Below are positions 25,724 through 35,831 of a DNA stretch of 64,000 nucleotides, one piece after another. Position 1 is the first letter of the stretch. Each line of letters begins with the position of its first letter. Origin of the DNA: Verrucomicrobiaceae bacterium (GTDB lineage Bacteria; Verrucomicrobiota; Verrucomicrobiia; Verrucomicrobiales; Verrucomicrobiaceae); NCBI GenBank assembly GCA_027489965.1, contig JAIXZA010000136.1, positions 1-64,000 of the forward strand, read 5' to 3'. The notes under the pieces were generated by a model. That model made no database searches. It worked only from the letters and a program-made list of their open reading frames with translations, and had not been told where the DNA came from. Position numbers and translations under genes: made by a program.

Positions 25724-27133
25724 TCACCGATTTTGAAACGACAAAGACTTCGTTACAACGGTCAAATGCGCTGCTAGCCGCTCACGCATCCTCGACATGC
25801 GTTCAGCCTGTGCTGGCTTGTCGGCCAGGTTGTTGAGTTCATCGGGATCGGTGCGCAGGTCGTAGAGGAGTTCTTCGCCACCTTCCCATACGATGTAGCG
25901 AAACGCATCCGTCCGCACACTGTGGCCGGTTTGTTTGGTGTGTGGGGCGATCATCGTGCTGATAGCCACCTGCTTTCCTTTTGCGTTCGGATCATCAAGC
26001 ATCGGTTTCAGGCTGCGGCCTTGGAGGTGCTTGGGCTTCGGCAATCCGGCGAGATCGCAGAGCGTGGGATAGATGTCCACCTGCTCGGCCAGGCCGCTTC
26101 GGGCACCGGGCTTCACGCCGGGCGCGGCGATGATGAGCGGCACATGGTTCGCGCCTTCAAAGAGCGTCTGCTTGGCCCACAGGCCATGTTCGCCGAGTTG
26201 GTAACCGTGATCGCCGGTGAGCACGACGATGGTGTTATCGTCGAGATGCAGCTCGCGCAGCTTTTCCAGCACGCGGGCGATTTGCGAGTCCACGAAGCTG
26301 GTGGAGGCCAGGTAGGCCCGCATCGCATCGCGAGCCTCATCGGCTGTCGGTGCCGCATAGCGGAAAACGTTGTTGTTGGGCCGTAGCGAGGCTTTGGGCA
26401 GAGGCGCGAGGTCTTCACCACCCTCGCGATAAAAAGGCGGCAGCGTGAGCTGGGTCTTGTCGATGCCTTCAAAGAACGCTTTCGGAGCCACAAACGGCGT
26501 GTGCGGCCGGATGAAGCCCACCGCGAGGAAAAACGGCTTCGCCTTGAACTGCTCCAGCGTCGCGATGGCATCGTCCGCGATCGCGTAATCGGTGAAATCC
26601 GCCGCTGGACGCGCTGAAGCCGCGTAAGTGCGGTTGTAGCTCTCGCCCTTGGCCTTCGAGCGCGGTTTGTCATCGGGATCGCTCGCCGTTTTGGCCTCGA
26701 CGAGGATTTCGTTGTCCTTGTGCAGCGCGGAGCCGAGTTCGACATCGAGCTTCGTCTTCGGATCCGGCACATGGAAGACCTTACCTACACGCCCCGTGGC
26801 ATAGCCGTTGTTTTTGAAGTGCTGTGGCAATGTCACCTCGTCCGGCAGCGCTTTACGCAAGCTCGTCGTGAGATCCATGACGCCTGTCCGCTCGGGATAG
26901 CAGCCCGTGAGAAACGAGCACCGCGATGGATTGCACAACGCAAACTGCGTGTAAGCCCGATCAAACCGCACCCCACGCGCCGCCAGTGCATCCATCCCCG
27001 GCGTACGGACGCTTTGATTGCCATAGCAGCCCAACGTCGTCGTGAGGTCATCGACGATGATGAAGAGCACGTTCGGCTGCGCAGCATGGAGCGAGGAGCC
27101 AAGGGCGAGGAGGATGAATAAGAGGCGAGTCAT
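25724..27133 (-). CDS. S1-family sulfatase, iduronate-2-sulfatase-like
   Basis: 469 residues from MTRLLFILLALGSSLHAA (signal peptide); seven upstream in-frame residues are rejected. PNVLFIIVDDLTTTLGCYG, YTQFALCNPSRCSFLTGCYP with Cys67 as the formylglycine precursor, FFLAVGFIRPHTPFVAPKAF and GDHGYQLGEHGLWAKQTLFE are characteristic of the iduronate-2-sulfatase-like subgroup. Such enzymes remove 2-O-sulfates from uronic acid units. It follows the DUF1501 gene by 54 bases on the same strand, a common arrangement in Planctomycetes and Verrucomicrobia. Confidence 0.94.
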   Translation of the reverse strand: MTRLLFILLALGSSLHAAQPNVLFIIVDDLTTTLGCYGNQSVRTPGMDALAARGVRFDRAYTQFALCNPSRCSFLTGCYPERTGVMDLTTSLRKALPDEVTLPQHFKNNGYATGRVGKVFHVPDPKTKLDVELGSALHKDNEILVEAKTASDPDDKPRSKAKGESYNRTYAASARPAADFTDYAIADDAIATLEQFKAKPFFLAVGFIRPHTPFVAPKAFFEGIDKTQLTLPPFYREGGEDLAPLPKASLRPNNNVFRYAAPTADEARDAMRAYLASTSFVDSQIARVLEKLRELHLDDNTIVVLTGDHGYQLGEHGLWAKQTLFEGANHVPLIIAAPGVKPGARSGLAEQVDIYPTLCDLAGLPKPKHLQGRSLKPMLDDPNAKGKQVAISTMIAPHTKQTGHSVRTDAFRYIVWEGGEELLYDLRTDPDELNNLADKPAQAERMSRMRERLAAHLTVVTKSLSFQNR

Positions 27134-27187
27134 TGGAACCAAACGTTCTGTCACAAGCCAATATTTGTCACCAATGGATCGTGCAAC

Positions 27188-28513
27188 TTACGCTAAGATC
27201 TCCTTCACCACCTTGCCGCCTTGCAGGCCGGTGAGGCGGATACGCCGTCCGCCACTGACAACGGCGAGGTTTTCGTGATCGAGGCCGAGCAGATGCAGGA
27301 TCGTCGCGTGTAGATCGCGGAAATGCACCGCACCCTCGACGACCGTGCTGCCGTCCTCGTTGGTGCTGCCGTGCGTGTGACCGGCCTTCACGCCACCGCC
27401 AGCTATCCAGAAGGTGAAAGCGCGATGCTGGTGCCCCGTTTGGTCTTTATCCGCCCCCGGTGTGAGACCCGGACGACCAAACTCGCCGCCCCAGACGACG
27501 AGTGTGTCATCCAGCAGGCCGCGTTCATCGAGATCATCCAGAAGCGCCGCGATGGGCGCGTCGGTTGTGGCGCAGTTCGCCGTGAGATCGCGGCGATGAT
27601 CTGTGTGCTGATCCCAACTGCCGTGCGTGATTTCGATGAAGCGCACGCCCGCCTCGCAGAAGCGCCGCGCCAGCAGGCACTGACGGCCAAAGTCGCTCGC
27701 CTTGCAGGTGCCAGCGGCGAAGTTTTTACCCACGCGATAGCGCTCCAGTGTCGCTTTCGATTCCTGGCTGAGGTCCAGCAAAGCAGGGGCAGCCGCCTGC
27801 ATGCGGAAGCCGAGTTCCATGGTCTGAATCACACCTTCGAGTTGCGCATCATCGGCACGGAGGCTGAGATGATCGTGATTCATCGCCTGGACGAGATCAA
27901 GCTGTCGGCGCTTCACTCTCATGGGCAGGTGATCGCTGAAAATGTTGCTGATCGTGGCCTTGCTCATGTCCTCGCCATTCACGCCGATGGGCGTGCCGCC
28001 AAAGACAGATGGGAGTTGCGCGGCGGAGTATTCGGCAGGCTTCGCGGTGTTGAAGCTGATAAAGCCAGGCAGGTTCATGTTCTCCGTGCCCAGACCATAC
28101 GCAACCCAGGAGCCCATGCTCGGGCAGGGCCGCAGCCGGTCGCCGGTGTGCAGTTGCAGCATCGACTGCGCGTGAATGCTCGTGTCCGCCGTCATCGCAT
28201 TCAGCACACAGAGCTTGTCTGCATGACGTGCAATGTTTGGCAGCAGCTCACTCACCCACAGCCCGCTCTCACCACGCCGCTTGAATTCCGCGATGGAGCC
28301 TGCGTGCGGCTTCTTCCCGACCTGCGGCTTGTAGTCAAAGGTGTCCAGCTGCGCAGGCCCACCTGCCATGTTCAAAAAGATTACGCGCTGCGCCCGAGCA
28401 CGCAGTCTGGGCGGTTTGGCCGTCAAACTGGCGCCAGCGAGACCGGTCATCGCGAGATAGCCAAAACCACACGAGGCGGTGTGGAGCATCTGGCGACGGG
28501 AGAGAGCGTTCAT
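27188..28513 (-). CDS. DUF1501 domain protein
   Basis: 441 residues from MNALSRRQMLHTASCGFGYL, where SRRQ begins a Tat-like signal as usual for this family. The rest shows the DUF1501 pattern: RVIFLNMAGGPAQLDTFDYK, SIHAQSMLQLHTG, CRLLARRFCEAGVRFIEITHGSWDQH-like region, DTLVVWGGEFGRPG and HQHRAFTFWIAGGGVKAGHTHG. The domain belongs to the alkaline phosphatase/sulfatase superfamily but its reaction is not established. It is nearly always encoded next to a PSD1 protein, as here: the PSD1 stop lies 21 bases upstream of this start. The pair is thought to act outside the cytoplasm. Confidence 0.95.
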   Translation of the reverse strand: MNALSRRQMLHTASCGFGYLAMTGLAGASLTAKPPRLRARAQRVIFLNMAGGPAQLDTFDYKPQVGKKPHAGSIAEFKRRGESGLWVSELLPNIARHADKLCVLNAMTADTSIHAQSMLQLHTGDRLRPCPSMGSWVAYGLGTENMNLPGFISFNTAKPAEYSAAQLPSVFGGTPIGVNGEDMSKATISNIFSDHLPMRVKRRQLDLVQAMNHDHLSLRADDAQLEGVIQTMELGFRMQAAAPALLDLSQESKATLERYRVGKNFAAGTCKASDFGRQCLLARRFCEAGVRFIEITHGSWDQHTDHRRDLTANCATTDAPIAALLDDLDERGLLDDTLVVWGGEFGRPGLTPGADKDQTGHQHRAFTFWIAGGGVKAGHTHGSTNEDGSTVVEGAVHFRDLHATILHLLGLDHENLAVVSGGRRIRLTGLQGGKVVKEILA

Positions 28514-28534
28514 GGGCGGAATCATACGGAAAGG

Positions 28535-30814
28535 TTAGTCCACATAGCGCAGTTCATTGCTGGCGAGCAGGGCCTGGCAAAACGCGGCCCAGGTGTCGAG
28601 TTCGCGGCGTGGGTGGTCGGTTTGCGTCGAAACCAGCATCGCGTCGGCTTCGCGGAGGAAATCGAGGCCGCGCTGGAGTTCGGCGGCGGTGGCGTCGCGG
28701 CCCAATGCATGGCGATAAGCCTGTGCGATGCGTTTTTCGAACTCCGCAGGTGTTTGGAACAGTCGTTTCGCGAAGCGGCGGGATTGCTCGATGACGAAGG
28801 CGTTGTTCAGCAGATAAAGCGACTGCGTGGCGAGCGCGGCGGTGTCTCGCTGGTCCATGACGGTGGTGGCGTCGGGCAGATTGAAGGGCGTGAGCTCCGG
28901 CGGCATCGAATTGCGCAACATGAGCAGATACACGCTACGCTGCGAGCTGGGCTGATGCAGCGAGGGCAGCTCATTGATGAGCACATCGCGATGCTGAATG
29001 AGTGAACCGATCGCGGGCTGCGGATTGAGGTCGCCGGTGGCGAAGAGCATGGTGTCTCGGATCGTTTCGGCATCGAGTCGGCGGCGAAGGTGATGTGAAA
29101 ACATCGTCGCACTGCCACTGCGTGATGCCATTTGATATGTGCGGCTCAGGACGATGCTGCGAATGAGTTTTTTGATGCTCCAGTCTTCGCGCATGAAGCG
29201 GGTAGCGAGATGGTCGAGAAGTTCGAGATGAGTGGGACGCTCGCTGGAGAGGCCGAAGTCGTTCGGGGTAGTGACGAGGCCTTCGCCGAAAAGTTGGAGC
29301 CACACGCGATTCACGAAGACGCGGGCGGTGAGCGGGTTCTGCGGGCTGGCGAGCCACTTGGCGAGTTCGAGGCGGCCGCTTTGTTTCAAATCGGTCACCG
29401 TGCCGCCGCCGCAGGCACTGAGGAAGCCTCGCGGGATAGGTGCGCCGAGTTTTTTGGATTCGCCGTCGATGTTGAGTTTGCAGTCCTCGATCTTTTTCGC
29501 GTCGCGAACACCCATAGCGAGGGGAGCGTCGGAGGCATACTTGAAGGCAGGTTTCGCGGGCGGGCGGTGGGGTGGATTGGCTTTGATGATCGGCTCTAAT
29601 TCGGATCGAGGCATGACTTCGGTCGCGGCTTGGAGTTCATGCAGCGGTGTTTGTGGCGCGGTGAGGCTTTGCATCGCGGCCGCCCCCCACATCGTCTCGG
29701 TGCTGCGGAAGATGCCTGCGAGCGCGTAGTAATCGCGCGTCGGGATGGGATCAGTTTTGTGATCGTGGCAGCGTGCGCAGCCGACGCTAAGCCCGAGGAG
29801 GCCGCTGCCGATGACGTTGATTTGATCGGCGATGACATCCATCTCGAAGTTCTCGTTCATGGCCTTCGCAGGCTTCGCGCCGAGTGCGAGCAGGCCGGTG
29901 GCAATGAGCTGGCGATCTCGCTGCGTCGGTGAATCGGCTGGAAGCAGGTCTCCAGCGATCTGCTCAGTGATGAAACGGTCATATGGCAGGTCTTCGTTGA
30001 AGGCGCGGATAACATAGTCGCGGTAACGCCATGCATGCGGAAAGCTGGGATTGCGGCTGAGGCCGTCGTTGCCATTTGATTCAGCATAGCGTGCCACATC
30101 CAGCCAGTGACGTCCCCATTTTTCTCCGAAGTGGGGAGAGTTGAGAAGCAAATCAACATAGTCAGACGTGTCTGACATGTCAGACGTGTCGGATGGCGGA
30201 AGGCCGATGAGATCAAAAGAGAGTCGACGCTTCAAAAGGGCTTTTTCGGCATCGTGTGTAGGTTGGAGGTTTTTTTGCTCCAGTTTGGCCAAAATGAAGG
30301 CGTCGAGGCTTTTGCTGGGCCAAGCGCTGTTTTGGACTTTGGGAGGCTTGGGATCAGAAATGGGCTTGAGGGACCACAGCGGCTCCTGCGGGGTCTTTTT
30401 GACGGTTTTAGGCAAATCTGCACGCGGATCAGGCGCGCCCATTTTCACCCATTCGACGAAATCATTCACGACATGATCCGGCAGACGCTTCTTGGGTGGC
30501 ATTTCGAGGCCATCGTAGCGCACGGCCTGCACGATGAGGCTATCGTCCGGCTTCCCGGCGATCAAAGACGGTCCGGATTCACCACCGACGATCATTTCTG
30601 AAGGCGCGTCTAGCAGCAGCTTCCCACCGAGCTTTTTTGCCTCCTGGGAATGACATTCGTAACACTGCTTCACCAGCACAGGCCTGATCTTGCTCTCGAA
30701 AAAGCTGCGCTGCTCCACCGTCATATCCGCTGCGTTCACACTGAGTCCCACCAGCAGCCAAAAAAGGCTGACGATATGTGGCAACGATGTTGCAGGGGAC
30801 GAAGACCTGTGCAT
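28535..30814 (-). CDS. PSD1 protein (PSCyt1-DUF1549-DUF1553)
   Basis: 759 residues from MHRSSSPATSLPHIVSLFWL (signal-anchor); the longer open frame is rejected. Domains in order: planctomycete cytochrome c type (about 30-130) with CYECH; DUF1549/PSCyt2 (about 165-400) with a second CARCH motif and FGEKWGRHWLDVARYAESNG; DUF1553/PSD1 (about 490-750) with NPLTARVFVNRVWLQLFGEG, FGLSSERPTHLELLDHLA and HALGRDATAAELQR. Both CxxCH motifs could bind heme, suggesting electron transfer, but the reaction is unknown. Between the first two domains a low-complexity SDTSDMSDTSD segment is encoded by a palindromic DNA repeat. First gene of the set with DUF1501 and a sulfatase. Confidence 0.95.
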   Translation of the reverse strand: MHRSSSPATSLPHIVSLFWLLVGLSVNAADMTVEQRSFFESKIRPVLVKQCYECHSQEAKKLGGKLLLDAPSEMIVGGESGPSLIAGKPDDSLIVQAVRYDGLEMPPKKRLPDHVVNDFVEWVKMGAPDPRADLPKTVKKTPQEPLWSLKPISDPKPPKVQNSAWPSKSLDAFILAKLEQKNLQPTHDAEKALLKRRLSFDLIGLPPSDTSDMSDTSDYVDLLLNSPHFGEKWGRHWLDVARYAESNGNDGLSRNPSFPHAWRYRDYVIRAFNEDLPYDRFITEQIAGDLLPADSPTQRDRQLIATGLLALGAKPAKAMNENFEMDVIADQINVIGSGLLGLSVGCARCHDHKTDPIPTRDYYALAGIFRSTETMWGAAAMQSLTAPQTPLHELQAATEVMPRSELEPIIKANPPHRPPAKPAFKYASDAPLAMGVRDAKKIEDCKLNIDGESKKLGAPIPRGFLSACGGGTVTDLKQSGRLELAKWLASPQNPLTARVFVNRVWLQLFGEGLVTTPNDFGLSSERPTHLELLDHLATRFMREDWSIKKLIRSIVLSRTYQMASRSGSATMFSHHLRRRLDAETIRDTMLFATGDLNPQPAIGSLIQHRDVLINELPSLHQPSSQRSVYLLMLRNSMPPELTPFNLPDATTVMDQRDTAALATQSLYLLNNAFVIEQSRRFAKRLFQTPAEFEKRIAQAYRHALGRDATAAELQRGLDFLREADAMLVSTQTDHPRRELDTWAAFCQALLASNELRYVD
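30161..30190. repeat. Palindromic/direct repeat inside the PSD1 gene
   Basis: GTCAGACGTGTC occurs at 30161-30172 and again at 30179-30190; between and across them GTCTGACATGTCAGAC (30170-30185) is a perfect 16-base palindrome. In frame it yields the Ser-Asp-Thr/Met repeats of the PSD1 protein. Confidence 0.7.
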
Positions 30815-31241
30815 GAGAGTTGGAACCAACGTTCTAGGAACATGGGTTTCTTGCATCTGGACCAAGATGCGCCCTTGGAAGGCCGCACCATCAAAACACA
30901 GCAAACGAGCAGCCCACCCGCCGCGCATTGAAACAGCGTGTTGACATTGATCTGCGCATCCCCTCAAACACTGCCGACGATTCAGGAGAACATGTTCAGC
31001 GCGCTATAACCCGTGGCGCGGTAACGGCTGTCGGATACCTGGCAGAGATGGGCATCAGATTGACATCAGAAGATACGGGTATGAAGCCGTAGATCGACAG
31101 TCCGGTGATGGCGACCGCATATACCCTGGTGTTTGCCAACAAACATCGCCACTGCCAAGAAGCTCGTGGCCCAGCTCATATCCGTTTTGGCTCATCAGAT
31201 AGGCGAGTGGATTGAACTGTCTGCGGCTGGAGTGCTGCGGC
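30815..31241. other. Intergenic region upstream of the PSD1 gene
   Basis: 427 bases between two minus-strand transcription units. The part near 30815 should hold the PSD1 promoter, though no clear -35/-10 pair is seen. Bases about 31000-31200 give short, broken open stretches on the minus strand (one reads YAVAITGLSIYGFIPVSSDV) that may be worn coding sequence; I cannot identify it. Confidence 0.35.
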
Positions 31242-32722
<1,481 letters not shown>

Positions 32723-32726
<4 letters not shown>

Positions 32727-33766
32727 TGAGGAGTAGCAGAGGATTTCGGAATGCTGACAACAAGCGGACTGATCATTGCCTGCGGACTCGTGACGGCGGT
32801 CATCGGTATGGGCTGACCTACTAAATGGAAATAGGCGGTAAGGTCACTCCTTTTGGCAGCGATGTGGATGCGACCCTCGGCGGTGAGTTTCATTTGGATG
32901 TCGTTTGCCGCATTGATGATGCCGAATGCGGCGACTCTTTCCGCATCGGCGAGGTGACCGCAGCCGTCAAAGGTTGGAACGGTGGCGAAAACTGCGTCGG
33001 GAGCGGTGAGGATGTCCCAGGATGCGTTTCGATGTTCGAGCGTCACGGATTGGCCCGGTTTGCTCATGTTGCCATACAGCCAGCTTCCGGCCCCGAAGTC
33101 CCAGAGCAGCGGGGTTTTGGTGAGATTGAAATGCGCATCGACCGTGAGTTCGCGCTCACTCGCGGCGTGTTGGGTGATCTTCACCCAGGACTTGGTGTTC
33201 ACGTATTCGAGCTGCACGGGGCCGAGGTCTAGTGTGACGTTGAAGGGACCGCGCTTCACGATTTTGACCGTGCCCTGCTGGAGACTGGTGCGGATGCCAT
33301 CAGAGCCGATGAACTCGTTGTCACCGAATGTGATGGACGCGAGGAGCGGCTTCCCATCACGACGAATGCGATGGCGAATCGCTGCGGAGGTTATGACGAG
33401 CTCTTCGGCTGTCTCTGTGATGGACAATCCTGCACGCAGAGATTGCGCGGGTTCCTTCCCAATCTCTGCGCGATACGTCTGCGTCTCCTGCGGTCCCGGA
33501 CTCGGTGAGAAATCGACATCAAGTCCACGCACACTGCCATCTGGCCACTTCGACATCACGGTGAACTGCGCGGGCACTTCTTGATCATTGGCAGCGAGCA
33601 AGCGGACTTTCCGCGTGTCTGTAATCATGCCTTCGGCAGTTTCCAGCGATACGGTTACCGGATACCCAAAGCGCCGCAAACCTGCCGTCTCGCTTACGGT
33701 GAATGGGATCGTTTGCGCCATGATGGAGGTGGCGAAGGCGAAGAGAAAAAGCAGCAGGTGTTTCAT
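32723..33766 (-). CDS. Exported RIFT-barrel (PcRGLX/YetA-like N-terminal) protein
   Basis: 347 residues with a signal peptide (MKHLLLFLFAFATSIMAQ). The segment RRFGYPVTVSLETAEGMITD, then EVPAQFTVMSKWPDGSVRGL and DVDFSPSPG, matches the N-terminal RIFT barrel of PcRGLX/YetA-like proteins, a family tied to polysaccharide lyases and rhamnogalacturonan or ulvan-like substrates. The usual large helical catalytic domain is missing: the chain ends after about 330 residues of beta-rich sequence. It may be a binding or accessory protein. Four-base overlaps with both neighbours (33763-33766 and 32723-32726) place it firmly between the PL6 lyase and the final sulfatase. Confidence 0.75.
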
Positions 33767-35085
33767 GGCTCGAAGGTGTTTCTGAACTCACGCAGTTCCT
33801 TCTGCAACTCGCCGCTCGGGTCTTGGGCGATGAAATCAAAAGCGCGGCCATCGACCGTGCCAGTGAATACATTTTCGCGCACGACGATGTTCTTCGGCAA
33901 AAGCGGATACGTTTTGCTGGCGTAGATGCCCGCAGCGATGCGCTTGTCGCAGTGCTCGAAGCGGTTGCGAGTGATGAGAATATCGTGCGTGCGACCGTAG
34001 CCGCTGAGTTGGTCGGTTTCGCCGTAGCTTTCGAGATCGGCGGCCATGAGGGAGATCGGCCAGGAGTAGTAGTCCTTCGGTTTTTTCAGATTGCGGAAGG
34101 TGTTGCCGATGAGAACATGGCCGTCGCCTTGCAAACGCACACCGCCGGTGTTTTCGCGGCCCTGGCCGTCGAAGACATTGTCCTGCACAAGCACCCGACG
34201 AGCGGTGCGCAGGCAAAGCACGCCTTGGCTGGCGATGAAGCGATTCCCTCGCACGACGATGTCGGAGGCCTTGAGGGTGATAAGTTCGTTTTCGCCATCG
34301 CAGCGCTCGAAGGTGTTCCCCTGGATGAGCGAGCCAGTGGCGGCCGCTTTTTCACCGCTCCAGCCGAGTTGTAGGATTTCGTAGCCGTTTTGATCGTCGA
34401 TCTTCGGGCGGTCGATGAAGCGGTTGTTGAGCACGTGCAGTTGTTGCAGGCCGTCCTTGGGCAGTTCCGCCGCCCCGATCATCTGCCCGATATGTTTGAA
34501 GCCGCTGAAGATGCAGTTCGACACCGTATTGCCACGACCGCGCATGCTCATGAGCCAGAGATGAAGTTTGGGCCAGTAGGTAGGGTTCGTGGAGCCGCAG
34601 TTCTCGAAGCGCAGTCGGTTGAAGAGACAGTGGTTTGCCGGTTTCTCCACGCCATTGCCCACGCGGAAAAGCACCTCATTGTTCCTTGACACCGTCACGC
34701 CCCGAAAAGTCAGATCATGTACGATGAGATGCTCGCCATGAAATGTCACTGCGGATTCACCTGTGAAACTCACGCCGCCCAGCTTGTCTGGCCGGATCAA
34801 AATCGGTGCCTCGGCAGTGCCAAGACCTTCAAACGTGAATCGCGCATCCTTCCATGCTCCGTCGGCGGCGAGCACGAGTTGATCGCCCGGCTTGAGCTTC
34901 CCGGACAAAGCCCGCACTTCGATGGCAGCGCTAGCCACATGCACCCTACCGCTGCCAAAGTCGCCGGATTCGATCTTGGCGAGCCGTGGGTCAATCGGGC
35001 GCTGAAGATCGAGATGGAGCGTTTTCGGCAGTTCGTCCGCGAAGACAAACGCGCTCCAGAGGCAGAGGTAAAGCGTCGCTCTCAT
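33763..35085 (-). CDS. PL6-family polysaccharide lyase (alginate lyase/chondroitinase B-like)
   Basis: 440 residues from MRATLYLCLWSAFVFA (signal peptide; ATG at 35085). The rest is a right-handed beta-helix with many N-x-F/I-x-N turns. PL6 signature: NELITLKASDIVVRGNRFIA followed by SQGVLCLRT and GGVRLQGDGHVLIGNTFRN. Lys272 and Arg293 are 21 residues apart, the spacing of catalytic Lys250 and Arg271 in Pedobacter heparinus chondroitinase B. PL6 enzymes cut alginate or dermatan sulfate by beta-elimination at uronic acids. The ATG overlaps the stop of the DUF1080 gene (35082-35085). This gene is the best clue that the operon targets a uronate polymer. Confidence 0.9.
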   Translation of the reverse strand: MRATLYLCLWSAFVFADELPKTLHLDLQRPIDPRLAKIESGDFGSGRVHVASAAIEVRALSGKLKPGDQLVLAADGAWKDARFTFEGLGTAEAPILIRPDKLGGVSFTGESAVTFHGEHLIVHDLTFRGVTVSRNNEVLFRVGNGVEKPANHCLFNRLRFENCGSTNPTYWPKLHLWLMSMRGRGNTVSNCIFSGFKHIGQMIGAAELPKDGLQQLHVLNNRFIDRPKIDDQNGYEILQLGWSGEKAAATGSLIQGNTFERCDGENELITLKASDIVVRGNRFIASQGVLCLRTARRVLVQDNVFDGQGRENTGGVRLQGDGHVLIGNTFRNLKKPKDYYSWPISLMAADLESYGETDQLSGYGRTHDILITRNRFEHCDKRIAAGIYASKTYPLLPKNIVVRENVFTGTVDGRAFDFIAQDPSGELQKELREFRNTFEP

Positions 35086-35831
35086 GGCTTCACCGCAGCG
35101 TTGAGTTTTGCCTTGTTCTTCGCCCACACGGCGCTTGGCAGCGCCTCCCAGATGCGAAGCTTGCGAAAGCTCGCTTCGGTAGCAGCGCCGAGCATGAGGC
35201 TGTGTTTGGCGGTGCCGATGAGCGGATTGCTCAGTGTGATGCTTTGACCATCCAGCGTGCCGACGACTTCATTGCCTTGGATCTCCAGCACCACGGTGTG
35301 CCAGTCGTTGAGTTTGATTGGTGTGAGCAGTTTCGCGCTGGTGCCTTTCTCGCGTTGTTTCGTGGCGGGATTGATCTTGTCAGCGTCATACGGTGTCAAA
35401 AACAGTCCGCCCTGGCCGAGGCTGAGTGAGATGATGTAGTCCTTCGCATCCGTGGTCTTCACAAACAGCGAGCGATACTTCCTTCCATTGTCCGGCACAT
35501 CGTTCAAGCGCACGTCGCACTGAATGATCACGTCTTGAAAAGCGATGCCAAACGAAGCCGTGGCCGGGTGATTCGCGCCAGGTGTCTCGATGCCTCGGAA
35601 CTCGCCATTTGCAATCTCCCAGCGACCACCTTTGCCGCCCGTGTTGCTACTGTTGTAGCGCCAGCCGGTGAATCCGCTGGCAAAGCCAACAGGCTTGCCC
35701 GTGAACGGAGCTGGTGCTGCTGCAAAGTCTTCACTGGCGAGCAACTTGCCTCGCATGGTCATCAGCGTTGGCGATTCCTCCGCTTTGGCGGCGAGGAAGA
35801 GTGTGGTGAGGAGTAGCAGAGCAAGTTTCAT
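35082..35831 (-). CDS. Exported DUF1080 (3-keto-disaccharide hydrolase-like) protein
   Basis: 249 residues with a signal peptide (MKLALLLLTTLFLAAKA). A single concanavalin-like domain follows: GFTGWRYNSSNTGGKGGRWE, WEIANGEFRGIETPG, QDVIIQCDVRLND, LNDWHTVVLEIQGNEVVGTL and SFRKLRIWEA. This is the layout of DUF1080/laminin G-like domains that bind or hydrolyse glycans; some members cleave 3-keto-glycosides. The residues needed for catalysis cannot be judged by eye. Overlaps of four bases join it to the sulfatase on one side (35828-35831) and to the PL6 lyase on the other. Confidence 0.86.
   Translation of the reverse strand: MKLALLLLTTLFLAAKAEESPTLMTMRGKLLASEDFAAAPAPFTGKPVGFASGFTGWRYNSSNTGGKGGRWEIANGEFRGIETPGANHPATASFGIAFQDVIIQCDVRLNDVPDNGRKYRSLFVKTTDAKDYIISLSLGQGGLFLTPYDADKINPATKQREKGTSAKLLTPIKLNDWHTVVLEIQGNEVVGTLDGQSITLSNPLIGTAKHSLMLGAATEASFRKLRIWEALPSAVWAKNKAKLNAAVKP

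Noticed and set aside
27323..29005. 560-residue plus-strand open frame opposite the DUF1501 and PSD1 genes.
   Set aside because: Antisense frame of two well-supported genes in GC-rich sequence; composition is typical of a shadow and no motif is present.
31000..31241. Possible regulatory RNA in the gap upstream of the PSD1 gene.
   Set aside because: No stable hairpin series, terminator or known riboswitch signature could be recognised.
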